A stretch of DNA of 33,724 nt from Bacillota bacterium (lineage in GTDB: Bacteria > Bacillota > Sulfobacillia > Sulfobacillales > JAIMBI01). The stretch lies in the NCBI GenBank assembly GCA_021795575.1, contig JAJYPH010000018.1, forward strand, positions 1-33,724, written 5' to 3'. Below the pieces are notes generated by a model, which searched no databases, was not told the DNA's origin, and saw nothing but the letters and a program-made list of their open reading frames with translations. Made by a program: the position numbers and the translations under genes. Of the stretch, positions 1-6,459 are shown one piece after another. The stretch's first letter is position 1. Each line of letters opens with the position of its first letter.

Positions 1-2
1 AA

Positions 3-98
3 GCCCGGCTGGTGGCGGCGATGTACAACATTTTGGAGCTGGCGCGGGTGGCCGCGTTGCCCCGCCCACCGCGCCCCGCAAGGGGGACGTATGCCTAA
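3..98 (+). CDS. C-terminal tail of an unidentified protein, possibly a transposase (partial)
   Basis: Frame 3 is open from the window edge to a TAA at 96-98, giving 31 residues that include LVAAMYNILELARV. The combination of a hydrophobic AAxYNxLxLAR helix and a basic, proline-rich tail resembles the last helix of many DDE transposases. This is only a resemblance over a short stretch. A 12-bp perfect inverted repeat follows 13 bases later and could be its terminator. Another identity is quite possible. Confidence 0.35.
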   Translation, partial: ARLVAAMYNILELARVAALPRPPRPARGTYA

Positions 99-111
99 TC
101 CGCGAAATGGA

Positions 112-148
112 GCCCCCCAACGGGGGGGAATGCGCTCCGTTGGGGGGC
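112..148. repeat. 12-bp perfect inverted repeat (hairpin)
   Basis: GCCCCCCAACGG at 112-123 is the exact reverse complement of 137-148, with a 13-base spacer. There is no T-run on either strand close by, so it is not a textbook intrinsic terminator. It lies just after the stop of the partial gene and about 90 bases from the stop of the convergent small gene ending at 237. It may be a factor-assisted bidirectional terminator or a mobile-element end. Confidence 0.5.
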
Positions 149-236
149 CAAAACGGCCGCCCGGAGGTAATGGTTGCCATTGGCCCCCTCCCCGGGCACG
201 CCAGGAGCATCTCCGTACCTAAAAATCACACCATCC

Positions 237-524
237 CTAGAGGGCGCTGCAATTTGACGGGCGTGGACACGCGGTGAAACGCGGCCCCTTCAAGCCGAGA
301 AGGCCGTGCGCCGTGGGTGGCCTCAGTGCCGTCGGCTTGATCATAGCCACCAACGGGCCGGCATCGATTTCTACGGCCCGTGGCTCCATCCCTGCCAGCC
401 GCCCCAGCACCCGCGCCCAATGCTCAAGAGGGCCTGCCGACAGGCCCTCAGTTTGCAGGGCGGCCAGCCATTGGTCCACCCACCATCCCGTTTCCTCCGC
501 CGAGTACCCCGGCAACAACTCCAT
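237..524 (-). CDS. Hypothetical protein, 95 aa
   Basis: Not recognised. The ATG at 524 is preceded on the minus strand by AGGAGGT at ideal spacing, which is why this start is chosen over an ATG seven codons upstream that lacks a ribosome site. The first half (MELLPGYSAEETGWWVDQW onward) looks like a small acidic helical protein. The last 30 residues are rich in Pro, Gly and basic residues with two Cys, and look less protein-like, so the true C-terminus may be a frame-shifted extension. It sits in the integrated element, antisense to the integrase, and may be an element accessory gene. No membrane segment or known motif is visible. Confidence 0.5.
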   Translation of the reverse strand: MELLPGYSAEETGWWVDQWLAALQTEGLSAGPLEHWARVLGRLAGMEPRAVEIDAGPLVAMIKPTALRPPTAHGLLGLKGPRFTACPRPSNCSAL

Positions 525-686
525 TCGCGGACCTCCTGTGCCCAAGAGTATCGGCTCGCTGTGACGGAGACAGGTGGTTGCGGCGACGAGCTTCGAAACG
601 CCGCGACACCAGGCCCGCCGGGCACAATTGAGAGGCTGGAACGGGACGCCTGACCCTGCATCCGGAACAGGAGGGAGGACGAACGG

Positions 687-863
687 ATGATTGACCGGGA
701 ACCCCGCACGGGCACCAAGGACGACCGCGTCCTAGCCGAATTGCGCCGAGCGTTGGCGGCCATTGAGCGCAAGCTGTGGCACCTCGAAAACCTGCTCTTG
801 GTCACGTTGCTGGCCGTGCTGCTGGTTGGGGGGATTCTGCTTGTGGCCGTCGTACGAGGGTAG
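687..863 (+). CDS. Small single-pass membrane protein, 58 aa
   Basis: ATG at 687 follows GGGAGGAC at good spacing. The protein has a charged N-terminus, a short amphipathic helix (about residues 14-33, rich in Leu, Arg and Glu) and one strongly hydrophobic segment (about residues 36-55), then ends VVRG. That layout, a helix capable of self-association followed by a membrane anchor, is common in small phage and plasmid proteins, but no family is recognised. It lies 108 bases upstream of the integrase start on the same strand, so the two could be co-transcribed. Confidence 0.6.
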   Translation: MIDREPRTGTKDDRVLAELRRALAAIERKLWHLENLLLVTLLAVLLVGGILLVAVVRG

Positions 864-971
864 CAGGGCGGGGGAGACCAACACAGGAAAACGGTCGGGG
901 CAGGAACATTCGGAGCCGCTGGCGAACCCGTTGACACGGCAAGCACAGCAATGCAGACGGGAGGTAGGCCC

Positions 972-2201
972 ATGCCGCACCGTCCCCGCAACCCATCCGG
1001 CTTTGTCCGCAAGCACCCCGACACCGCCTCCTTGCGTTGGCAGGGCGTGGTGAAGTATTGGGATGTTACCGAGGAACGCTGGCGGCAACGGTCCGCCACC
1101 TTTGGCCTTGCGGCAGAGGCTGAGGCGTGGGTTGATGTTGCCAAGATGGAACATAGGAAGACCCCGGGTTATCGTCCGCCAACACATGAGCGGTTGCGCG
1201 ACTATCTGCCGCGCTGGTTGGAGTCGGTCGTTCCCCAGGTGCGAGCGACCACGGTCCGTAGCTATCGCCAGATGCTGGCCCACAGCATTACGGCCAGCGG
1301 GGACGTGCCGTTGGACGCGCTCACGCCGCTTGATTGCCAGCGCGTGGTTACGCACGTGTTAGCGGCGGGGCGGAGTCCCCGGACGGCCCGATACGCCTTT
1401 GTCGTCCTCCGCCACGCGCTGAAGGACGCCGTGGATTGGGGGCTGATTTCGGTAAATCCGGCGGACCGGGCGAAACCCCCGCGCACGCCCCGCACCGAGT
1501 TAGTGGTCCCCACGGCGACCGAAGCCCAAGCGCTTGTGTCTGCCGCTGAGGAGGACCGATTTTACGCACTGTGGGCGTTGCTGGCGGTCACGGGCCTTCG
1601 CTTAGGCGAAGCACTCGGACTGCAGTGGTCGGACCTTGACTTGGCGCGCCAGCGACTGGTTGTCCGGCGAACCTTGAGCGGGGGAGGGGGGCGCAAGCGA
1701 CTCGAACCCCCCAAAACCGACCGCGGCGCACGTACGGTGGCCCTGGATTCCTGGCTCATCGGCGTGCTGGCGGACCATCGTGCGCGTCAGCGGGAGGACC
1801 AGGCCGCCGCCGACACGGAGTGGGCGAGCACCGACTTCGTCTTCACAACCCGGCGCGGCACGTGGCTAGACCACTCGAACATCCACCGGGCATACAAGGC
1901 CGCCTTGGCGCGTGCGGGTCTTCCGACCCGCTTCCGCGTCCATGACTTGCGGCATGCCATGGCGACGGCGTGGCTGGCCGGCGGCGTGAACCCCAAGATC
2001 GTGTCGGAGCGCTTAGGCCATGCGAGTGTGGCCTTTACCCTCCAGGTGTACGGCCATGTGCTGCCGGACGCGCAGGGCGACGCCGCCGAGCAGATGGCCC
2101 ACAGCTGGGGCGGCGTCACCATGCCGTCACCACGAGCCGATAGAAACCCTGATGATCCAGATAAAGTAGGAGACACCCTCGAAGCGAAAGGCTTGATTTA
2201 G
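972..2201 (+). CDS. int: Tyrosine recombinase (phage-type integrase)
   Basis: A 409-aa site-specific recombinase that would insert and excise the element at the adjacent tRNA site. The start at 972 is preferred because GGGAGGT lies 6 bases upstream; an in-frame ATG at 951 has no such site. Layout: N-terminal arm-binding region (about 10-60), SAM-like core-binding domain (about 70-165), catalytic domain (about 180-375). The catalytic set is complete: R210 in VTGLRLGEAL, H324 and R327 in HDLRH, H350 in RLGHAS and nucleophile Y360 in VYGHV. Length and order match integrases of Gram-positive integrative elements. The stop lies about 48 bases from the tRNA fragment, the usual int-att arrangement. 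All key residues are present, so it is probably active. Confidence 0.95.
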   Translation: MPHRPRNPSGFVRKHPDTASLRWQGVVKYWDVTEERWRQRSATFGLAAEAEAWVDVAKMEHRKTPGYRPPTHERLRDYLPRWLESVVPQVRATTVRSYRQMLAHSITASGDVPLDALTPLDCQRVVTHVLAAGRSPRTARYAFVVLRHALKDAVDWGLISVNPADRAKPPRTPRTELVVPTATEAQALVSAAEEDRFYALWALLAVTGLRLGEALGLQWSDLDLARQRLVVRRTLSGGGGRKRLEPPKTDRGARTVALDSWLIGVLADHRARQREDQAAADTEWASTDFVFTTRRGTWLDHSNIHRAYKAALARAGLPTRFRVHDLRHAMATAWLAGGVNPKIVSERLGHASVAFTLQVYGHVLPDAQGDAAEQMAHSWGGVTMPSPRADRNPDDPDKVGDTLEAKGLI

Positions 2202-2248
2202 CGCCATTTCAGAGGATGGTGTGGAGTCAGTAGACAGGCTACACGCGT

Positions 2249-2294
2249 TTTCTTAATCAGCGTGTCGCGGGTTCGATCCCTGCCACGCCCACCA
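2249..2294 (+). other. Attachment site: 3' half of a tRNA gene, probably tRNA-Lys(CTT)
   Basis: The segment reads as anticodon loop and 3' side (CTT at 2252-2254 followed by AATCAG), a T-arm (GCGGG / TTCGATC / CCTGC), a seven-base acceptor strand CACGCCC, discriminator A and encoded CCA at 2292-2294. No matching 5' acceptor strand (GGGCGTG) or D-arm occurs upstream, where integrase-side sequence begins, so this is a fragment and not a functional tRNA. It is the expected crossover remnant of integration into a tRNA 3' end. Lys is inferred from the anticodon and flanking loop bases. Confidence 0.75.
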
Positions 2295-2304
2295 CTAAAA
2301 AGTG

Positions 2305-2332
2305 AAGCCCCGCAAGGTTTGCGGGGCTTTTT
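2305..2332 (+). terminator. Intrinsic terminator of the disrupted tRNA gene
   Basis: A perfect 11-bp stem, AAGCCCCGCAA paired with TTGCGGGGCTT, with a three-base loop and a short T-run. It starts 11 bases after the CCA end. A terminator immediately behind the tRNA 3' half shows that this side is the original chromosomal downstream flank of the tRNA gene. Confidence 0.85.
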
Positions 2333-3004
2333 CAGGCCCCTGAACCGTCCCAGGTCCGTCCGCGACAGCACACGGCGTCTCGGGACCACGACCACGGGCC
2401 TCCGCGTGCGACGCGGCGGATCTCGTCGGCGCCCGCCTGTCCGGCGGAGTTGTACGCGAACCGCACATATGGGGGCGATAAGAGCAGCGCCGACATGGGA
2501 GTGGGCTCTCCGCCACACGCCAGGACTCTCCGTAGACGAGGTGGCGGCGACCCTGAACACCTGGCGGGCGGCCACCACACGGCCCGCACGGCCGCCGCAC
2601 AGGTTGACCGCGCCTACACCAGCCGCGACCGCTAGGGCGGGAGGAGCACGATGACCGCCCGGCATCGGGAACCCGCCTTCCGCCAACTCTGGTGTGCACA
2701 GGTGACCGAAGAGGCCGGGGCAACTGTTGTGGGAATAGGCCTCGGTTAGCCGACTAAACGGTTGCCACGAGGTCCTGGCCGCCGCCGAGCCGGATTTCCT
2801 GAGCCGCCCTCCGATGACGTCCTGTGAATGTCTCTACGAGGGTTTCCTATCTGCCCAGAACCGTCTACCCTGTGGGTGATGTGGCTCTAGCTGGCCGAGA
2901 CCGTCCCAAGGGGCGTAAGGTGACCGCTCAGAACGCGATAACCGTATTCAAGTGAGTACAGCGATAGCAAACCACAGTGACCGCGGCGGAAGGAGGCCTT
3001 TCCG
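2333..3004. other. Gene-poor junction region
   Basis: About 670 bases with no convincing intact gene. Several open frames overlap here but have the Arg/Pro/Gly-rich composition typical of non-coding frames in high-GC DNA. The only protein-like piece is a 32-codon ORF at 2651 that resembles the start of an MFS permease. The last 60 bases hold the upstream region of the gene at 3005. Confidence 0.5.
2651..2749 (+). pseudogene. Possible N-terminal remnant of an MFS permease
   Basis: ATG at 2651 follows GGGAGGAGCACG and encodes 32 residues before a TAG. PAFRQLWCAQVTEEAGATVV resembles the FRxLWxAQxxSxxG motif that opens many major-facilitator exporters. No continuation of the family is seen in any frame downstream, so if the reading is right this is a truncated remnant left beside the insertion site. 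It is short, and chance similarity is possible. Confidence 0.3.
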
Positions 3005-3577
3005 ATGCGGCTCAAGAGTCTACACCGTCACAGGATGTCCCATCCCGGAATACGGGCAGTCAGTGCATTGCTCGTTCTAGTTGCGCTGGTGTGGGTGGGC
3101 TCGCCATTGATCCATCACCTGGGACGTCCAACGTCAGCTGTGGCCGCGGTTGTTTCTCCCGATGTGTTCCACGGCGTGAATCAGGCAGCCTTGGCGCACT
3201 GTATCGCGCAGCATCAGAACTGCGCTGCCACCGTGCCTGGCTTGGCCCGCTGCATGAAGCACTACCGAGTATGCAACCAGGCTGGTGCTGCGACCGTGCT
3301 GTCGGGAGGGGCTGCGCTGGAGAGCAAGGCGCAGGCAGAGAAGGGATGGGCGCAGCAGGGGACTATCACGCAAGCGTTGCTAACCACGTATGGGGCCTTG
3401 CACCGGGCACTGCCGAGCCTGGCCGCCAGCCTTGTCATCAACCCGACGTGCCCCGTCTGGGTGACACGGTGCACTACAGTAGTCCCCAATTGTTTCAGGG
3501 ACCGCAGCCTAGTGGCTCTGGTCCGGAATACTTCACCTGGGTCCGAGTTGTCCTCGATGCAGCGAGTGGCGCGATGA
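3005..3577 (+). CDS. Secreted Cys-rich protein of unknown function, probably frameshifted
   Basis: ATG at 3005 is preceded by GGAAGGAGG. The N-terminus has a basic stretch and then a hydrophobic segment (about residues 17-36), consistent with a signal peptide or membrane anchor. About residues 63-87 contain two C-x6-C pairs nine residues apart, a layout suited to a disulfide- or metal-stapled helical hairpin. As written the frame gives 190 aa, but its last 40 residues look random. From about 3450 the +2 frame becomes more protein-like (LGDTVHYSSPQLF, later EYFTWVRVVLDAASGAMTDE) and runs to a TGA at 3640-3642. A one-base indel near 3440-3470 is the simplest explanation, and the ancestral product would be about 212 aa. 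No family is recognised. Confidence 0.55.
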   Translation: MRLKSLHRHRMSHPGIRAVSALLVLVALVWVGSPLIHHLGRPTSAVAAVVSPDVFHGVNQAALAHCIAQHQNCAATVPGLARCMKHYRVCNQAGAATVLSGGAALESKAQAEKGWAQQGTITQALLTTYGALHRALPSLAASLVINPTCPVWVTRCTTVVPNCFRDRSLVALVRNTSPGSELSSMQRVAR

Positions 3578-3664
3578 CCGACGAGTCAATGTACGGCACG
3601 ACGCCGCCCCCGATCGCGCCCACCATCGGAATCGGCGGCTGAACGAGGGTTCTGACAGTTCCGC

Positions 3665-3693
3665 TTGACATTATCCGAACATGTCCATATAAT
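3665..3693 (+). promoter_or_regulatory. Consensus sigma-70-type promoter
   Basis: A perfect TTGACA (3665-3670) and perfect TATAAT (3688-3693) are separated by exactly 17 bases, predicting a start near 3700. It is the best promoter match in the window and stands out in this GC-rich DNA. No credible protein gene lies between it and the terminator at 4127-4159. Confidence 0.85.
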
Positions 3694-3699
3694 GCTAAT

Positions 3700-4159
3700 C
3701 GTGGCGGGAATGCTCCCCGCCGGAGCAAGCCAGCTGCCGGATTTCTTTACCGGCTAAGGGGGAACCACCATGGGAAATCCGCCTTGCCTCGCAAGGAGTA
3801 CCAGCGTGGGTGCCCGCTTCACCCGCCAGGGGACGGGAAAGGAAAGAAGGCAGCGGTTGGGGGCCGAATCCCCCCTGTCGCCGGAAGGAAGCTCAGTACC
3901 GGAGGGAAGCCGCCTGAGGGCTTTCCGATGAGGGGAACGGTCACGGCTACCGGCAGGACTTCCGAGGTTGCGGTGCCGACCCTGCGGAGGGATAAGGCCG
4001 AAAACGGCCAGGAGCACAAGTGCGGCCCGCGGAAGAGCGAACAATTCCAACGAAATCCGTTCATACCCTCATGGTCAAGTTTGAGCAGGTTTCGTATAGC
4101 GGCTGCGACAGTCTTTTACCGGTAGCAAAGGCCCCGCCCGATTGGGCGGGGCCTTTTTT
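3700..4159 (+). ncRNA. Candidate structured non-coding RNA, about 460 nt
   Basis: The stretch lies between a consensus promoter and a strong intrinsic terminator and has no believable ORF on either strand. It is full of short hairpins in series: GGCGGG/CCCGCC at the start, GCCGG/CCGGC around 3736-3755, CTTGC/GCAAG, GGGTG/CACCC, GGGGG/CCCCC, CTCAG/CTGAG and GGCCG/CGGCC with an AAAA loop. Linkers are rich in GGGAA and GGAAG, as in structured RNAs. I compared it by eye with RNase P RNA, tmRNA, 6S, SRP RNA and T-box leaders and found none of their signature motifs. Part of it (about 3731-3857) has some order-and-spacing similarity to the ydaO-type c-di-AMP riboswitch but lacks the conserved CUAAC. 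It could also be a leader whose gene was lost, since a decayed topB follows. Confidence 0.55.
4127..4159 (+). terminator. Strong intrinsic terminator
   Basis: AAAGGCCCCGCCC pairs perfectly with GGGCGGGGCCTTT around a GATT loop, and the T-run continues to 4159. The 13-bp stem with an A-tract on one side and a T-tract on the other could work in both directions. It closes the candidate RNA and abuts the truncated topB remnant. Confidence 0.9.
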
Positions 4160-4770
4160 GAGAAGCCCAGCGTCGGCCGCGATCTCGCAGCGGCCCTGGC
4201 CCCGTCCGGCCGCCCCGACCGCCACAGCGGCTATCTGACGGCGGGATCGGACTACATCGTCAGGTGGGCCTTCGGGCATCTGGTGACCCTGGCGGAGCCC
4301 GAAGCCTACGACCCCGCCTGGAAGCGTTGGGCGTGGGAGACCCTGCCTTGCTGCCGGACGCCTTTCGCGTGACCCCCACCCCGACCGGCGCGGACCAGTT
4401 GGCCGTCATCGGCCGCCAGCCGACCCGGCCGGACGTGACCTGCATTCTCGTCGCTGCCGACGCCGACCGCAAGGGGGAGCTGCTGGCCCGCTGGATCCTG
4501 CGTGCCCTGCAGGCGACTCAGCCGGTCGAGCGCCTGGGGCTCAGCGACAACACCCCGGACGCCATCCGCGCGGCCCGGGCGCCCCGTCAGCCCGCCCGTG
4601 ACGACGACGGCTTGGCCGCCGCCGCCGAAGCCCGGGCGCAGGCGGATTGGTTGGTGCGGCGCCACGCGACGCGCGCCTCACTCTGCGCCATGGCACCGCC
4701 CCCCTCAGCGTCGGGCGCGGGCAGACGCCGACGGTTGCCCTGATCGCGGCCCGGGACCGGCCGATTGCCG
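4155..4770 (+). pseudogene. topB: DNA topoisomerase III (TopB) N-terminal remnant
   Basis: Three successive frames encode one TopB N-terminus of about 200 residues. The first has EKPSVGRDLAAAL, GYLTAGSDYIVRWAFGHLV and LAEPEAYDPAWKRW. The second has LLPDAFRVTP, RPDVTCILVAADADRKGELLARWI and DGLAAAAEARAQADWLV. The third has LRHGTAPLSVGRGQTPTVALI. The frame changes near 4345 (apparently one base lost) and near 4680. The start Met and about ten residues are missing where the terminator begins, and the reading ends at the stop of pntB, so the remaining roughly 500 residues, with the strand-cutting Tyr, are gone. The toprim motif also carries Lys where RxGE normally has Glu in second place. Clearly non-functional. 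Confidence 0.85.
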
Positions 4771-4775
4771 ACAGG

Positions 4776-6158
4776 CTATACCACGGCCAGCAGTTCCTGC
4801 AGGACGGCCGAGGCCATGGCACGCGCGTCGCCAAACAGCATGAGGGTCTTGTCCAGCCCAAACAGCTGATTCTCCACGCCCGCGAATCCCGGCGCCATGC
4901 TGCGCTTCAAGACCACGACGCTTTTGGCCTGGTCCACGTTCAGGACGGGCATCCCGTACAGAGGACTGCCCGGGGTGCTCCGGGCGGCGGGGTTGACGAC
5001 GTCGTTGGCCCCGATCACCAGCACGACGTCGGTAACCGGGAAATCCGGGTTGATGCGCTCCATCTCGTACAGTTGGTCGTACGGCACGTTGGCCTCCGCC
5101 AGCAGGACATTCATGTGTCCGGGCATGCGCCCCGCCACGGGATGGATGCCAAACCGGACGTCCACCCCGCGCTTGGTCAAGCCGTCGCACAAGTCCTTCA
5201 CCTCTTTTTGGGCGCGGGACACGGCCATGCCGTACCCAGGTACCACCACCACACGCTGGGCGTAGGCCAACAGGAGCGCCACTTCTTCGGGACTGGTCGG
5301 GTGAATGGTGCCCTGCTGACCCCCGTCCGCGTCCTGGGTGTTTTGGAAGCGCCCAAACAAGACGTGGCCAAGCGACCGATGCATGGCGCGGCCCATCGCG
5401 AGCGTGAGAATGGTCCCCGAGGCCCCCACCAGGGCCCCGGCCACGATAAGAAGATCGTTGGCCAGCACAAAGCCCGTGGCGGCGGCGGCCAAGCCGGTCA
5501 GCGCATTCAGCAGCGAGATCACGACCGGCATGTCGGCGCCGCCGATCGGCAGGACGGACCAAAGACCCAGGGCCAGTGACGCCGCACCGGCCGCCACCGC
5601 CGCGGACTCCAGCGGCATCACCCCAACCAGGGCGGCGGCCATCAGGGCCAGCGCCAGCAGCAGGAGCACCCCGTTCACCATGTGACGCCCCGGGAGCGCG
5701 AGCGGGCGGCCACTCACGATGCCCTGCAGCTTTAAGACCGCGACGGCGCTGCCGGCCAAGCTAACGCTCCCCACCCACAGCGTCACAAAGGCCGGCACCA
5801 CGATGGCGGCGGGAAGCCCGCCCGGCCTGGCACTGGCGCGGAGCACGGTCAGCAGCGCCACCAGTGCCGCCGCCCCGCCACCGGTCCCGTTGAACAGCGC
5901 CACCAGCTGCGGCATGGCGGTCATCCGGACGGTGCGCGCGACCACGACCCCCGCGGCCGCGGCCGCGGCAAACACGACCAGCATCAGGAGAGCATGGTGC
6001 AGGGGGCCGTTCCAGCCGCTCGACACCAGCGCCACCAGCATGCCCACCGCCGACAGGGAATTGCCGCGGCGCGCCGTGGCCGGAGAGCGCAGGAGCATCA
6101 CGCCCAGGATGAACAGCACGGCGGCCGCCAGATAGCCCGCGTCCACCAGCTCAGCCAC
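4776..6158 (-). CDS. pntB: NAD(P) transhydrogenase subunit beta
   Basis: The 460-aa NADP(H)-binding and membrane subunit of the proton-translocating transhydrogenase, which makes NADPH from NADH at the cost of the proton gradient. The N-terminal 270 or so residues are a bundle of hydrophobic segments. The C-terminal domain III has the NADP Rossmann signature GYGMAVSRAQ, then GIHPVAGRMPGHMNVLLAEA, VIGANDVVNP and GFAGVENQLF. Length equals the family norm. Start is GTG at 6158, with GGGAGGG upstream, overlapping the end of the preceding gene by 8 bases, which implies translational coupling. It is last in a three-gene operon and its stop abuts the topB remnant. Confidence 0.96.
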   Translation of the reverse strand: MAELVDAGYLAAAVLFILGVMLLRSPATARRGNSLSAVGMLVALVSSGWNGPLHHALLMLVVFAAAAAAGVVVARTVRMTAMPQLVALFNGTGGGAAALVALLTVLRASARPGGLPAAIVVPAFVTLWVGSVSLAGSAVAVLKLQGIVSGRPLALPGRHMVNGVLLLLALALMAAALVGVMPLESAAVAAGAASLALGLWSVLPIGGADMPVVISLLNALTGLAAAATGFVLANDLLIVAGALVGASGTILTLAMGRAMHRSLGHVLFGRFQNTQDADGGQQGTIHPTSPEEVALLLAYAQRVVVVPGYGMAVSRAQKEVKDLCDGLTKRGVDVRFGIHPVAGRMPGHMNVLLAEANVPYDQLYEMERINPDFPVTDVVLVIGANDVVNPAARSTPGSPLYGMPVLNVDQAKSVVVLKRSMAPGFAGVENQLFGLDKTLMLFGDARAMASAVLQELLAVV

Positions 6159-6459
6159 GAGGGGGTCCCTCCCCAGGTCGGCGGGACGTCCGAAACATGG
6201 CCAGCATCCGGTCGGTCACCACGTACCCGCCCACGACGTTCAAGGTGCCAAGAAACACCGCCACGCCGCCCACCACGATCTGGAGGGTGCCGTGCGTCGC
6301 GGTCATCGCAATCACCGCGCCCACCAGCACCACCCCATGGATCGCGTTGGTGGCCGACATGAGCGGGGTGTGCAGGACCGAGGGAATCTTCGTGATGAGC
6401 GCCACACCCAAAAAGGCGGCCAGGATGAACACAAAGGCTTCGTTCAGCACCGTTGCCAC
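6151..6459 (-). CDS. pntAB: NAD(P) transhydrogenase subunit alpha 2 (membrane part)
   Basis: A 102-aa membrane protein with three to four hydrophobic segments, corresponding to the membrane section that is fused to PntA in enterobacteria and separate in many other bacteria. It forms half of the proton channel with PntB. Start is GTG at 6459, with AAGGAGG five bases upstream; its first base is the last base of the preceding gene's TAG. The sequence runs FVFILAAFLGVALITKIPSVLHTPLMSATNAIHG, which is characteristic of the family (cut here by Pro-Ser and Met-Ser turns). The C-terminal RRPGEGPPRG tail is polar. Both overlaps indicate tight coupling at equal dose. Confidence 0.95.
   Translation of the reverse strand: MATVLNEAFVFILAAFLGVALITKIPSVLHTPLMSATNAIHGVVLVGAVIAMTATHGTLQIVVGGVAVFLGTLNVVGGYVVTDRMLAMFRTSRRPGEGPPRG

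Larger units (their letters stand above)
1..2294. mobile_element. Right end of an integrated element in a tRNA gene
   Basis: The integrase gene sits immediately next to a 3' tRNA half that lacks its 5' half. When an element inserts into the 3' part of a tRNA gene, the reconstituted full tRNA lies at the far end and a 3' copy remains at the near end, with chromosome beyond it. The tRNA fragment points rightward, so the element lies to its left and runs off the window, and the chromosome resumes after about 2294. Contents visible here are a protein tail, two small orphan genes and the integrase. The full-length tRNA and the left att copy are outside the window, so the element's size is unknown. 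Confidence 0.65.

Noticed and set aside
2222-2294. Complete tRNA gene
   Set aside because: The 3' half is good, but no 5' acceptor strand complementary to CACGCCC and no D-arm is present upstream.
3784-4125. 113-codon ORF within the RNA region
   Set aside because: No ribosome site, a composition of Gly/Lys/Pro/Arg with no fold-like pattern, and it spans hairpins and A-rich linkers.
3700-4159. RNase P RNA, tmRNA, 6S, SRP RNA or T-box leader
   Set aside because: None of the signature motifs (for example GAGGAAAGTCC, the tmRNA ends, or the TGGNACC T-box core) is present.
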